NCBI GenBank assembly: GCA_034440575.1
Contig: JAOTOL010001475.1
Coordinates: 1,087,001-1,151,000 of the forward strand
Direction: 5' to 3'
Length of the DNA stretch: 64,000 bases
From: Imbricaverruca yamaguchii
Lineage: Eukaryota; Arthropoda; Thecostraca; Neoverrucidae
Shown here: positions 37,962-53,595 of the stretch, piece after piece
Position numbering within the stretch: position 1 is the stretch's first letter
How the letters are laid out: every line of letters begins with the position of its first letter
The notes under the pieces: generated by a model
Databases searched by the model: none
What the model saw: only the letters and a program-made list of their open reading frames with translations
Told to the model about the DNA's origin: nothing
Translations under genes and position numbers: made by a program

Positions 37962-38330
37962 GGCTGGGGTTTATCGGCTGGCGGTGTGCTACAGTGACAT
38001 GCTACATGCCTGGGATTTATCGGAAGGCGGTGTGGTGCAGTGACATGGTGCATGGCTGTGGTTTATCGGCTGGCGGTGTGGTGCAGTTGGTGCATGGCTG
38101 GGTTTATGGTTGGCGGTGTGGTGCAGTGACATGGTACATGGCTGGGGTTTATCGGCTGGCGGTTGTTGGTGCAGTGACATGGTTGCATGGCTGGGGTTTA
38201 TCGGCTGGTGGTGTGGTGCAGTGACATGGTACATGGCTGGGGTTTATCGGGTGGCGATGTGGTGCAGTGACATGGTACGTGGCTGGGGTTTATCAGCTGG
38301 CGGTGTGGTACAGTACTGCACAGCTGCTGG
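37962..38330. repeat. ~46-bp minisatellite
   Basis: Eight or so units share CTGGGGTTTATCGGCTGGCG and GTGCAGTGACATGGTACATG, with length variation of a few bases. Confidence 0.94.
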
Positions 38331-38389
38331 TCTGACACACACTGCAATACAGCTGTAGTCCGGGCAGTGCAGTGCCATTCGGTCTGGCC

Positions 38390-38665
38390 GTGTCGAGACC
38401 GCCGCTGAGCGGCCTCTGTCGAACCGCTGCTGAGCGGCCAGTGTCGGACCGCTGCTGAGCGGCCAGTGTCGGACCGCCGCTGGCGGCCAGTGTCGGACCG
38501 CTGAGCGGCCAGTGTCGAACCGCTGCTGAGCGGCCAGTGTCGAACCGCTACTGAGCGGCCAGTGTCGGACCGCCGCTGGCGGCCAGTGTCGGACCGCTGC
38601 TGAGCGGCCTCTGTCGGACCGCCGCTGCCGGCCAGTGTCGGACCGCTGCTGAGCAGCCAGTGTTG
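38390..38665. repeat. ~25-bp minisatellite
   Basis: About ten units of GCGGCCAGTGTCGGACCGCTG type, with some shortened units. Confidence 0.93.
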
Positions 38666-38695
38666 GACAGTCGCTGGGCCGTCTCCGGCCAGTTC

Positions 38696-40573
38696 CACAC
38701 AGCCAGCCACCACAGCCAGCCACCACAGCCAGCCACCACAGCCAGCCACCACAGCCAGCCACCACAGCCAGCCACCACAGCCAGCCACCACAGCCAGCCC
38801 ACCCACAGCCAGCCAGCCACCACAGCCAGCCACCACAGCCAGCCACCACAGCCAGCCACCACAGCCAGCCACCACAGCCACAGCCAGCCACCACAGCCAG
38901 CCACCACAGCACAGCCACCACAGCCAGCCACCACAGCCAGCCACCCACAGCCAGCCCCAGCCAGCCAGCCAGCCACCACAGCCACAGCCAGCCACCACAG
39001 CCAGCCACCACAGCCAGCCACCACAGCCAGCCACCACAGCCAGCCACCACAGCCAGCCACCACAGCCAGCCACCACAGCCAGCCACCACAGCCAGCCACC
39101 ACAGCCAGCCACCCACAGCCAGCCACCACAGCCAGCCACCAACAGCCACCACAGCCAGCCACCACAGCCAGCCACCACAGCCAGCCACCACAGCCAGCCA
39201 CCAGCCAGCCACCACAGCCAGCCACCACAGCCAGCCACCACAGCCAGCCACCACAGCCAGCCACCACAGCCAGCCACCACAGCCAGCCACCACAGCCAGC
39301 CACCACAGCCAGCCCAGCCAGCCACCACAGCCAGCCACCACAGACCAGCCAGCCACAGCCAGCCACCACAGCCAGCCACCACAGCCAGCCACCCACAGCC
39401 AGCCACCACAGCCAGCCACCACAGCCAGCCACCACAGCCAGCCACCACAGCCAGCCACCACAGCCAGCCACCACAGCCAGCCACCACAGCCAGCCACCAC
39501 AGCCAGCCACCACAGCCAGCCACCACAGCCAGCCCCCACAGCCAGCCACCACAGCCACCACAGCCAGCCACCACAGCCAGCCACCACAGCCAGCCACCAC
39601 AGCCAGCCACCACAGCCAGCCCCCACAGCCAGCCACCACAGCCAGCCACCACAGCCAGCCACCACAGCCAGCCACCACAGCCAGCCACCACAGCCAGCCA
39701 CCACAGCCAGCCACCACAGCCAGCCACCACAGCCAGCCACCACAGCCAGCCACCACAGCCAGCCACCACAGCCAGCCACCACAGCCAGCCACCACAGCCA
39801 GCCACCACAGCCAGCCACCACAGCCAGCCACCACAGCCAGCCACCACAGCCAGCCACCACAGCCAGCCACCACAGCCAGCCACCACAGCCAGCCACCACA
39901 GCCAGCCACCACAGCCAGCCACACAGCCAGCCACCACAGCCAGCCACCACAGCCAGCCACCACAGCCAGCCACCACAGCCAGCCACCACAGCCAGCCACC
40001 ACAGCCAGCCACCACAGCCAGCCAGCCAGCCACCACAGCCAGCCACCACAGCCAGCCACCACAGCCAGCCACCACAGCCAGCCCACCCACCACCACAGCC
40101 AGCCACCACAGCCAGCCACCACAGCCAGCCACCACAGCCAGCCACCACAGCCAGCCACACCAGCCACCACAGCCAGCCACCACAGCCAGCCATCACAGCC
40201 AGCCATCACAGCCAGCCACCACAGCCAGCCAACACAGCCACCACAGCCAGCCACCACAGCCAGCCACCACAGCCAGCCACCACAGCCAGCCACCACAGCC
40301 AGCCACCACAGCCAGCCACCACAGCCAGCCAGCCAACAGCCAGCCACCACAGCCAGCCACCACAGCCAGCCAGCCACCACAGCCAGCCAGCCACCACAGC
40401 CAGCCACCACATCCAGCCACCACAGCCAGCCACCACAGCCAGCCACCACAGCCAGCCACCACAGCCAGCCACCACAGCCAGCCACCACAGCCAGCCACCA
40501 CAGCCAGCCACCACAGCCAGCCACCACAGCCAGCCACCACAGCCAGCCACCACAGCCAGCCACCACAGCCAGC
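38696..40573. repeat. 13-bp array of 1.9 kb
   Basis: About 140 units of CAGCCAGCCACCA, with occasional deletions and single changes. There is almost no T on the + strand. The 13-bp period cycles through all frames, so both strands show false open frames of more than 600 codons. This is the longest array in the window. Confidence 0.99.
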
Positions 40574-43179
40574 TCGTGGCGACGCGCCGCACAGCCGCGG
40601 CCAATCACAATACCGGCCGCTCAGTGGGACGCGGACGGACGTCGCGATGTGGTGTAGCCACGGCTGGATGTCTATTGTCAGGTCCTGGACGTGCAGAGGA
40701 GAAACTTCGGGGCGTCCAATTTGGAGGGATACCTTTATTTCGCTTCATAAGGTTAGCAATTCCATTTTGTACTTCCTGGTGAGTTTTGACATTTCATCAA
40801 CATGTGGTGGCTTTACAGTCATTGTTCAACAGCACCATTCAGCCTTCTAGCAAGAAAAGGTAGTGGATGATTTTCTTGAGTGAATAATGCTCTGGGTGAC
40901 GAAATCCCTGCAACTGCATTTTTTCAAACCTGGGCGTGGCTGACCTGACGCTGGTGACCCAGGCCAGTGGTTTACACCAGCGGTTCGAGTTCTGAACTGA
41001 CAAATGGCTGACCTGACGCTGGTGACCCAGGCCAGTGGTTTACACCGGCGGGGCGCGTTCTGAACTGGCAGCTCGCTGATATGGTTGGCATGGCATACAA
41101 ACACCTTTCTTCAGATTCTACGCGCATTTCCGCGCATGGGCAGATTAGCATGCACCTCGCGCCATAGCCGGCAATTTCTATCCGTTCTGCGTGGTGGCGA
41201 GGCAGGGCACTTGGTCTGTGTTCCGTGGCCCAGGAGGGATGCCGATTTTTATTTCTGCCTGTAGTAATGCATTTTGGCGAATGTATCGCATTCGAAATCA
41301 CTGTAGCTCTACACACATGCTTGAAAGCGCATGGCTGTATGAACACACTGACATCAGGACTTATATCAGGAACGGGTACAAGAGTGGATACAGTGGCAGA
41401 CACAAGAGAGCGGATCCGGGAGCGGATGGAGGGAGCGAATACAGAGCAGCAGATACAGGGGAGCGAATACAGGAGGACTGGAAACAGGTGCCCCCATGGG
41501 AATTGGCGTCCGTCCGACAAGGCTCAGATGCACTCGAATATTTCATCCAGAGCTGCCCCTCCGAGAGAATATGACGCCCTTTCAGTAGTGTGCTCGAGTT
41601 CACTGCCTCCTAACTTTTCAGCCGGAGGTGCAGCTTGCCAGAAAAAAAGGCTTCAGTGTGTTTGAGTGGAAACCCGTATATTTTTTTCCATTAGAGGTGC
41701 TCCTCAGATCCCGACTGATTTACTCGAATATTCGTTTGTATTGTGCTTGTGTCACTTGCCCTCGCTTGCTTAGTGTACCTATATGGGCCTTATATTCGCT
41801 TTCATCTGCATACTTCACAAAGGCGCGTTGCCACGGATTGTGTTCATAGTAGCATAGCACACATATCCATTTGCAAACATCCAGCATACACAGCATACCA
41901 CATATCCATATGTGTTACAGTGTATAACTAAGAACATGTTCACGTCGGGTGGGGTTTCCGCTTTTTATCGATGAAGTCAGCGACGAATTCGGCAATGAAT
42001 TCGGCGATGATTTATACTGCACACCTCCTTATGACGTTACCGACGCGAAAGTGTGATGGAAGGCGGAATTTGAGGCATTATGGATATTGTGTCAGCGATT
42101 ATGCGGAAGCCGTTGGCCGGAAGTTGGATTATTTCCAACATCTCGGAAGCGGAACAGGCGAATGAGCTATCTGCAGAAGTGAGTTTATTTGTCAGGAACT
42201 ACCGTCATTTGTATGTTTGCTCGATTTAAGTTTCACTAATATGTTCATAAAGCTCTTATGTTTAGATTGTTCGGTAAGATGAGGACAGCAGATTATTTCA
42301 CGATGAGTATTTTAGGGAGGCTGTTTTGCTGGATGGTATATGCTATGGATATATATCCACATGTCCATCCATCGTCTTGCTGTAGCCTGTGTACAGTACA
42401 CAACCCAACCGGTGGTAGGTAGGTTGGAGTAACATAAGTAACGTTGTTGTTCTTTCAGATTGTGACGTAATTACTCGTAATAAAAATCACGAGATTGTGG
42501 AACTCGGTCACCAGTTGGCGCTGGATGAGTACAGGTCGCACCCAAATTCTGCTGGCGACCTCTCGCCCCTCCCGTTGTCTTCTCACCAGCACTAGAAGGC
42601 GGGCACGACTGACAAGATACCTATCATCCAGTGCTGACCAATGAATCAGCGAACGCTGTGCCTGTTTGTCGCAATATTGTCAAAGCAATCAACCGGCCAA
42701 TGGGCGAACGCAATGTGTTGGACCAAATCAAACCAAATCAGCTGATGTGCTAACAAAATCATCTGACGTAACAAATCTGACACGGGTCAGTCGCCGACCG
42801 CCGAGTCAACTTCGGCTGAAGCATGACGACCCCATGCTATGCTATGACGTTGGTCGGCATCGAGCAGCCGAGTTCACCGATGAAGAGCGGACATTCGGCC
42901 GTGTGTAAACAGGCCTTGACACCGTACGCGCTCCGGCGCCCCGGAAGGTGGCCCGGCCGAGGCTGGGCGCCGGGCGATTTGCGTCCGGCAAACAGCGCAC
43001 GGGAGCGTGCCGGGCCGACGACCCAGTTCACACGCCGCCGGAGCCGTCGGCGCCGATCGGGACGAAAGAGAAGGCAGAGAAGCCAGCCCGTCCCAATGGG
43101 CCATTGTTTTCCGTTGAGACACTCGGCGCGGCCGGGGTGGGCGATTGTTGCCACGCGAGCGGGCCCGGCCACTGTTGCG
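40574..43179. other. Intron 1, unassigned, with small duplications
   Basis: A 68-bp duplication lies at 40938-41065 (GGCTGACCTGACGCTGGTGA). A degenerate GCGGATACAG-type array lies at about 41385-41475. From 42900 the DNA is GC-rich. No gene was recognised. Confidence 0.5.
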
Positions 43180-43965
43180 TCGACCCTCCCCGTGACTGGC
43201 GGGGTATTGTTGCCACGCGCGGGCAGTCGGTGCCATTACGTCGACCCTCCCCGTGGCTGGCGGGGTATTGTTGCCACGCGCGGGCAGTCGGTGCCATTAC
43301 GTCGACCCTCCCCGTGGCTGACGGGGTATTGTTGCCACGCGCGGGCAGTCGGTGCCATTACGTCGACCCTCCCCGTGGCTGGCGGGGTATTGTTGCCACG
43401 CGCGGGCAGTCGGTGCCATTACGGCCCGCCACTTTCGTCGACCCTCCCCGTGGCTGGCGGGGTATTGTTGCCACGCGGCAGTCGGTGCCATTACGTCGAC
43501 CCTCCCCGTGGCTGGCGGGGTATTGTTGCCACGCGCGGGCAGTCGGTGCCATTACGTCGACCCTCCCCGTGGCTGACGGGGTATTGTTGCCACGCGCGGG
43601 CAGTCGGTGCCATTACGTCGACCCTCCCCGTGGCTGGCGGGGTATTGTTGCCACGCGCGGGCAGTCGGTGCCATTACGTCGACCCTCCCCGTGGCTGGCG
43701 GGGTATTGTTGCCACGCGCGGGCAGTCGGTGCCATTACGTCAACCCTCCCCGTGGCTGACGGGGTGTTGTTGCCACGCGCGGGCAGTCGGTGCCATTACG
43801 TCGACCCTCCCCGTGGCTGGCGGGGGTATTGTTGCCACGCGCGGGCAGTCGGTGCCATTACGTCGACCCTCCCCGTGACTGGCGGGGTATTGTTGCCACG
43901 CGCGGGCAGTCGGTGCCATTACGTCGACCCTCCCTGTGGCTGGGGAGGTATTGTTGCCACGTGCG
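43180..43965. repeat. 61-bp minisatellite
   Basis: About 13 units share CGACCCTCCCCGTGGCTGGC, GGGGTATTGTTGCCACGCGC and AGTCGGTGCCATTACGT. One unit has a 14-bp insert near 43425 and another has a deletion near 43475. Confidence 0.97.
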
Positions 43966-44139
43966 CCGACAGGCTGCGTGGCGACCAGCTGGTGACGACC
44001 CGCGGACGTGACTTGGGTGGCGTCTCGTGACGCGTGGTGAAGGGAGGCGTGGGAGGAGTGGGCGGTGCGAAGAAGACTCGCAGTCGGCGGATTCATTAGT
44101 GAACGAAGTCCATGTTGGTCCGCGTTGCGCGGGGGCTGG

Positions 44140-44856
44140 CGGGGGAGCTGACGCGGGAGCTGACGCGGGAGCTGACGCGGGAGCTGACGCCGGTGCTGAT
44201 ACGGGAGCTGACGCCGGCGCTGGTGCTGGCGCGGGAGCTGGTGCCAGTACTGGCGCGGGAGCTGACGCTGGTACTGGCGCTGGTACTGGCGCTGGTACTG
44301 GCGCTGGTACTGGCGCTGGCACTGGCGCTGGTACTGGCGCTGGTACTGGCGCTGGTACTGGCGCTGGTACTGGCGGTGGTACTGGCGCTGGTACTGGCGC
44401 TGGTACCTGGCGCTGGTACTGGCGCTGGTACTGGCGCTGGTACTGGCGTGGCGCTGGTACTGGCTGGCGCTGGTACTGGCGCTGGTATACTGGCGCTGGT
44501 GCTGGTACTGGTGGTACTGGTACTGGCGCTGGTACTGGCGCTGGTGCTGGTACTGGCGCTGGTACTGGCGCTGGCTGGTACTGGCGCTGGTACTGGCGCT
44601 GGTACTGGCGCTGGAACTGGCGGTGGTACTGGCGCTGGTACTGGCGGTGGTACTGGCGCTGGTACTGGCGCTGGCGCTGGCACTGGCGCTGGTACTGGCG
44701 CTGGTACTGGCGCTGGTACTGGTACTGGCGCTGGTACTGGCGCTGGTACTGGCGCTGGTACTGGCGCTGGTACTGGCGCTGGTACTGGTACTGGTACTGG
44801 CGCTGGTACTGGCGCTGGTACTGGTACTGGCGCTGGTACTGGCGCTGGTACTGGCA
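44140..44856. repeat. 12-bp (GGTACTGGCGCT)n array
   Basis: About 58 units. The left end is a related AGCTGACGCGGG array that grades into GGTACTGGCGCT. GTAC occurs regularly, and the array is open in several frames, giving false Gly/Ala/Thr, Arg/Tyr/Trp and Val/Pro/Ala proteins. Confidence 0.97.
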
Positions 44857-46069
44857 CGTTCTCCGCCGGCTGCTGCCCTGGACGATGAGCTCAGACCACA
44901 CCGTAGTTTAAAATATCACACTTCGGCTTCTTGGTTCACGCTTGTTTCAACTGAGTTTTCAAGAAGTCTACATTTCTCAACAAATATCCCCCGGCATAAT
45001 ATAGAACCGTGTTTTCGAGTGGAACATTTCATCTAATTACCAGCGCTCGCTTGACTAGTGCCGCTTAGCTTCATCCGCATGTATCTCGTACCACCATGTG
45101 TAATTTTGCGCGTGTAATTATGTGTTTTGGTTCGTTTTCTGTTCCCGGATGATTTTATTGCACCTGCAAATACACGAGGGTTTGAGTGTTCCTGGGTACC
45201 TGGTACGAGGGAGCACAGGGGTTTTGGGTGTTATTGTGTACCTGGTGCGAGGGATCACGAGGGTTTTGAGTGTTCCTGGGTACTGGATGTCTCGCTCACA
45301 CTCGAACTCAACTGGAATCGAACGGTGATATTTTGTTGTGTTTAATTCTGTCCAGACCAGAGATCTAATAGACATTTTGACATCCACCGGTGTCAAATTT
45401 GCTACGATTTCTTGTTTCGTAACACATCATACTTTGTTTATAGTGCGTGCACATTGTGTAATTTACTGTTGATTATAATGAATTGGCTATCAAGGGCTCA
45501 GCCCTGACTGCACCGCCTCTACCCTTCCTGGACCATGGACCCCACCTGCCGTCGCAAATTGATTACTTTTTGCTCGTAATATTATAATGTATGGACAATA
45601 ACTAATTAGGTTGAGCATATAATGCTTAATTTACACAGTAGGTAGAGTAATACCGGCTTACATCAGCAAGCGGAGTCATTTTCTTTAAAGATTCGGAAAA
45701 TAATTCCTCCTGGAGGATTGAACGCAGTCAATTCGGGAGAAGATAGTTTGCCAGAAGTTGATCACACCAGCATACAGGGCTCCGGAATGCTGCCGGTGCT
45801 GATGTTTGGCGAAATCCGACCATTATGCGTACGCAAAAGTAAGCAATTGACCAGCGGGGTGTGAAGCTGGGAGTAGATCGGAAAGCAATCTTGGAAGCCT
45901 AGAAGTTGGATTTGGTCGTGCGACAGGAAGTCGTGCATCACCATTGGGTTATAATGGCGCAAAATAAGGCGTCAGAAGATATATATCAATGGTCGACGAA
46001 CTTGCCGGCTGGTGAAAATGCAACATGGCTGGGCTAGGACGAAAACCCAGTTAATAATTTGCAAAATCA
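44857..46069. other. Intron 1, unassigned
   Basis: Single-copy-looking, with a two-unit duplication of about 55 bp at 45185-45290 (GTTCCTGGGTAC). No gene was seen. Confidence 0.5.
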
Positions 46070-46560
46070 GAACTAAGAGGATTAGGAGGTTGAGGATGTA
46101 GATGATCAGGCTGAGGATGAGGAGGAGGCCGAGGATGAGTATGAGGATGATGAGGATGATGATGATCAGGCTGGTAATTAGGATGAGGATGATGAGGAGG
46201 AGGCCGATGATGAAAATGAGGGAGGGGATGAGGATGGTATGAGGTGAATGAGGAGGATGCGATCCCAGATCAGGCTGGATAGGATGAGGAGGCTGAGGAT
46301 GATGAGGATGATGATGAGGCTGATGATGATGAGGCTGGTAATTAGGATGAGGATGATGATGAGGAGGCTGATGATGAAAATGAGGGGCTGATGGTGCGGA
46401 TGAGGAGGCTGATGAGGAGGATGCAGATGCCACAGATAGGGATGAGGATGAGGATGAGATTGAGGATGGTGAGGAAGATGATGATGAAGATGAGGATGAG
46501 GTTGAGGATGACGATGATCATAATCACGATCACGAGCACGATGGGGATGAGACTGAGACT
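46070..46560. repeat. Degenerate (GATGAG)n array
   Basis: A purine-rich run of GATGAG, GATGAT and GAGGCT triplets gives false Met/Arg-rich and His/Pro-rich frames. The strand asymmetry is strong. Confidence 0.95.
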
Positions 46561-47511
46561 GAGACTGGGACTGAGCGTGTGTAATCCCATGTAGCTTGCT
46601 GTCGCTGAACGGATAGCTTTGAATTAATATTTTCATATCTGTAGGTTCATTTCAGCTTCTCAATATGCACATGCGTTTACTCGTCCGTTTGGTTTCTTGC
46701 TGAATGAATGGATGCTCACACGAGTGGGTAGATGAATGGATAATGTGATGAACGTGTGACTAACAAACATCGGCTCAGGAATCCGATTACAGACCTTACA
46801 GGATTTGCCGGGTATCACAAGCTCGGCTGCTGCTCTGGCGGTGCACGGGATCTTACTGAGCGCCTCCAGCCGTATATGGAAGACAACCCTCTCCACATGT
46901 CTGCACAATCTCCGGGCCACTGATGCCTGCTGCACGACACTCGCGCTGGCTTGGTTCATGCCCTGCTAGCCGCTCGGCGTGCTGAAATTGATTTTTTTGG
47001 GGTGGAAGGGAAAAGGAGGGTGATGTCAAAAATGGCAACCGATGTAAAGCAATGTGGAAATGTAATACCGATTTTGAGTGAATGCTCTTGTGACGTTTTT
47101 CGATTGCATGATGATGGTGCTGGTGTCAGTGTGTCCGCTGCCTTTGTCAATCAGGGAAGTGCCACCCCAAATAATACGTGCTTTTTATCACTGAAATATC
47201 AGCCATAACGCTGAATAAAAATCAAGCGTAACTCGGTGATGTCAAAAAGCTATGTGAATGTGATCGGCATTAAGTGTGGTAGTCCACACAAATTTTACAA
47301 ATTCAGTACAATGCAGCCGCCCTCACCATTTCTACCCCTCGTTCTAACCGTGGATGATAATCCATCGTTGATAACCGTGCACGCCGTTTGTGCCGGATCT
47401 CATCCTGAGTCGTGCCGATGACCTGGCCACCTTACCACTGCTCGAACGGCAGCTGGTGTCTGGCCGGGTTTTCTCACGCACCTGCCTGCACCAGTTTGCC
47501 GTGCGCGTGTC
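46561..47511. other. Intron 1, unassigned
   Basis: No gene was seen. A diverged duplication occurs at about 47020-47060 and 47230-47270 (GATGTCAAAAA, then ATGTGAATGTGAT-like). Confidence 0.5.
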
Positions 47512-48118
47512 TGGCCGTTTCCTGACCACCTCCGTGGTGTGTCTGGCCGTTTCCTGACCACCTCCGTGGTGTGTCTGTGGCCGTTTCCTGACCACCTCCG
47601 TGGTGTGTGTTTTTGTGTTCTGGCCGTTTCCTGACCACCTCCGTGGTGTGTCTGGCCGTTTCCTGACCACCTCCGTGGTGTGTCTGGCCGTTTCCTGACC
47701 ACCTCCGTGGTGTGTCTGTGGCCGTTTCCTGACCACCTCCGTGGTGTGTCTGGCCGTTTCCTGACCACCTCCGTGGTGTGTCTGTGGCCGTTTCCTGACC
47801 ACCTCCGTGTTTCCTGACCACCTCCGTGGTGTGTCTGGCCGTTTCCTGACCACCTCCGTGGTGTGTCTGGCCGTTTCCTGACCACCTCCGTGGTCTAGCC
47901 GTTTCCTGACCACCTCCGTGGTCTGGCCGTTTCCTGACCACCTCCGTGGTGTGTCTGGCCGTTTCCTGACCACCCGTGGTGTGTCTAGCCGTTTCCTGAC
48001 CACCTCCGGTTGCGTGTGTCTAGCCGTTTCCTGACCACCTCCGTGGTGTGTCTGGCCGTTTCCTGACCATTTCCATGGTGTGTTTTGCCGTTTCCTGACC
48101 ACCTCCGTTGTGTCTGTG
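47512..48118. repeat. 32-bp minisatellite just before exon 2
   Basis: About 18 units share GGCCGTTTCCTGACCACCTC and CGTGGTGTGTCT. The array ends about 35 bp before the exon at 48153. The unit is rich in pyrimidine runs and contains CTGAC, which resembles a branch-site core, but it does not copy the exon. Confidence 0.96.
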
Positions 48119-48152
48119 ACCGTGTTTGACGCCGCGTCTGGACCGGTTTCAG

Positions 48153-48317
48153 CGCACGTGGGCGCCCAGCTGGACCAGTACATGGCCCAGTACCCTCGTG
48201 TCAAGATCGTGCGCACCTCCAAGAGGGAGGGTCTGATCCGAGCTCGCCTGGTGGGCGCCCGCCACGCGACGGGCGCCGTGATCACATACCTGGACAGCCA
48301 CTGCGAGTGTACCGACG
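48153..48317 (+). CDS. GALNT: GALNT exon: DSH metal-binding motif
   Basis: The exon completes the split codon from the previous exon and reads [14 protein letters not shown], then [20 protein letters not shown], then [25 protein letters not shown] and the DxH motif are hallmarks of the family. Asp and His of DSH (48293-48301) coordinate the Mn2+ that holds the UDP-GalNAc phosphates, by analogy with solved family members. The acceptor AG is 48151-48152 after a short TTTC tract. The donor GTCAGT begins at 48318 and leaves phase 1. The donor is the first unit of a 25-bp tandem array whose later units carry the better consensus GTGAGT, so donor choice here is unusual. Upstream, a 32-bp array ends about 35 bp before the exon. 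Confidence 0.97.
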
Positions 48318-48605
48318 GTCAGTTGTGGCGACTGTACGGATGGTGAGTTGTGGAGACTGTACGAATGGTGAGTTGTGGAGACGGTACGAATGGTGAGTTG
48401 TGGAGTCTGCACGGACGGTGAGTTGTGGAGACTATGGATGGTAATATGTGGAGACTGTACGGATGGTGAGTTGTGGAGACTGTACGAATGGTGAGTTGTG
48501 GAGACTGTACGAATGGTGAGTTGTGGAGACTGCGCGGACGGTGAGTTGTGGAGACTGTATGGATGGTAATATGTGGAGACTGTACAGATGGTGAGTTGGA
48601 GCAAC
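48318..48605 (+). repeat. 25-bp array of 5' splice sites
   Basis: The exon 2 donor GTCAGTTGTGG is the first unit of a 25-bp array. Later units begin GTGAGTTGTGGAGACTGTAC at 48343, 48368, 48393 and 48418 and onward, about 11 units in all, with two GTAATATGTGG variants. The unit at 48418 is preceded by ACGGACG, one base from the real exon end ACCGACG. Every regular decoy donor matches the U1 consensus better than the real one. Confidence 0.95.
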
Positions 48606-49220
<615 letters not shown>

Positions 49221-49534
49221 CATGTATATGCAAATGTGTACATATACTTATAAATGTATATGTGTGTGTGTATATATGTATATAGATATACAGTGATATA
49301 GTGACGGATTTTTGCCCCTTGGAAGCATAAAGTTGTCCACATAGCCGTTGTCGCCAACTGAATAATGTGCGTGGTGCACTTCAAACCGATCTGGAGAACA
49401 CATCGTTCATCTCATTTCATTAACTTGACAGAAAACATTCAGCCCCTGGAGGGGTGGGCCTACGGAACAAAAACTACCTGCATATCAGGTGACATCGTAC
49501 AACATTTTAAGGAACCATACGACTTACTCACGGA

Positions 49535-49945
49535 CGGACGGACGGATGGACTTATATGATGTCCGTATGTACGTCCGTATGTTCGTATCTGCGTCTGTCC
49601 ATCTGCCCGTATGTCCGCCTGTCCGCCTGTCCCCCTGTCCGCCTGTCCGTCTGTTCGTATGTCCCCCTGTCTGTCTGTCGGTCTGTCCGCATGTCCGTAT
49701 GTCTGCCTGCCGCCTGTCCCCTTGTCTGTCCGTCTGCCCGTCTGTCCATCTGCCCGTATGTCCGCCTCTCCGCCTGTCCCCCTGTCTGTCTGTCCGCCTG
49801 TCCGCATGTCCGTATGTCCTGTCCGTCTGTCCGTCTGTCCGTATGTCCGTATGTCGGCCTGTCCGTCTGTCCGTATGTCCGTATGTGTCCGTCTGTCCGT
49901 CTGTCCGCCTGTCCGTCCGTCCGTCCGTCCGTCCGTCCGTACGCA
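49535..49945. repeat. (GTCCGTCT)n-type array
   Basis: Tetramer and octamer units GTCC, GTCT, GCCT and GTAT alternate for 400 bp, ending in pure CGTC repeats. False Cys/Pro/Val/Ser-rich (+) and Thr/Asp/Gly/Arg-rich (-) frames result. Confidence 0.96.
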
Positions 49946-52634
<2,689 letters not shown>

Positions 52635-52894
52635 GACCGGCGGAGCATCCGCCGGCAGCTCTGTACCGACCGCCCTGAACTGACAAGCACGGGACGCACA
52701 CCGGCAACACTGCCGGCGAGCGGCGGCCGGCGCCGCAGGTGTGGCTGAGGCGCGCCCATCTCGACTGCGTGACGTCACACCGACTGGTCGGCTGGCCGGC
52801 GAGCTGATCATTGTGTCGTCGGGGCCAGCTGGCCGGGCCGTCAGTGGAGCGGCGGCGCCCAACGCTCCACTGACCGCCCAGCTGCGCCACCAGC

Positions 52895-53128
52895 CACTCA
52901 CCGCCCGGCTCGGCTACCTTGTGGACTCGTGTCAGTCGTACCGCCCGGCTCGGCTACCTTGTGGACCGTGTCAGTCGTACCGCCCGGCTCGGCTACCTTG
53001 TGGACGCGTGTCAGTCGCACCGCCCGGCTTGGCTACCTTGTGGAGTCGTGTCAGTCGCACCGCCCGGCTCGGCTACCTTGTGGACTCGTGTCAGTCGCAC
53101 CGCCCGGCTCGGCTACCTTGTGGTGGAC
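52895..53128. repeat. ~40-bp minisatellite
   Basis: Six units share CCGCCCGGCTCGGCTACCTT, GTGGACTCG and TGTCAGTCG, spaced 39-41 bp. Confidence 0.95.
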
Positions 53129-53594
53129 TGGCGTCAGTCGAAACACCTCGTGCTTGGCGGTGACCACTATCCGACCCTCGCTGCCAGCCTGTGGTATATG
53201 GTCTGCACTCGATAACGTGTTTGGTGGAACATCAAAATGGACGACAAAACGATCAAGACCCGACAACACTACACATTAAACGGCAAGATATTGATTTCAA
53301 ACCAGAATCCGGAGCGTGTACTGGCGTACACAAAACAAGTCACTGATGTCCACGTTTTCCCCCTGCTCGCTTCTGTTCGTGTGTGTTATCCTAGAATCCT
53401 ATACATTCTAGAAATGACACTAAACGGGAGACGTGGTGTAAAATACATCATCTTGGGGACACTCGTGTGCGATCATCCTCTGTTTGCTCTGTTTCAACTG
53501 GGCATATTTTATGCTCAGTTGAATGAGTTAAGATTATGCATGGCCACACGCGGCCTGATACACTAAGTAGTTGGCGATAAACTTAGCAAAGCCG
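53129..53594. other. Intron 2, unassigned
   Basis: A 109-codon open frame (53237-53566, +) begins MDDKTIKTRQHY. I recognise no family, and it has no supporting splice or repeat context. Probably chance. Confidence 0.4.
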
Positions 53595-53595
53595 A

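Noticed and set aside
38198..40657. Open frames of 650-686 codons on both strands, rich in Trp/Leu/Ala/Val/Gly or Pro/Ser/His/Gln
   Set aside because: They are translations of a 13-bp tandem array, open in all frames because the unit lacks stops. No unique coding sequence flanks them.
42823..44030. Open frames of about 350 codons, Arg/Gly/Pro-rich
   Set aside because: The 61-bp array gives open frames on both strands; the GC-rich flank before it has no protein signature.
53237..53566. Small gene of 109 codons
   Set aside because: No family resemblance, splice or promoter evidence. Length is within chance for this much sequence.
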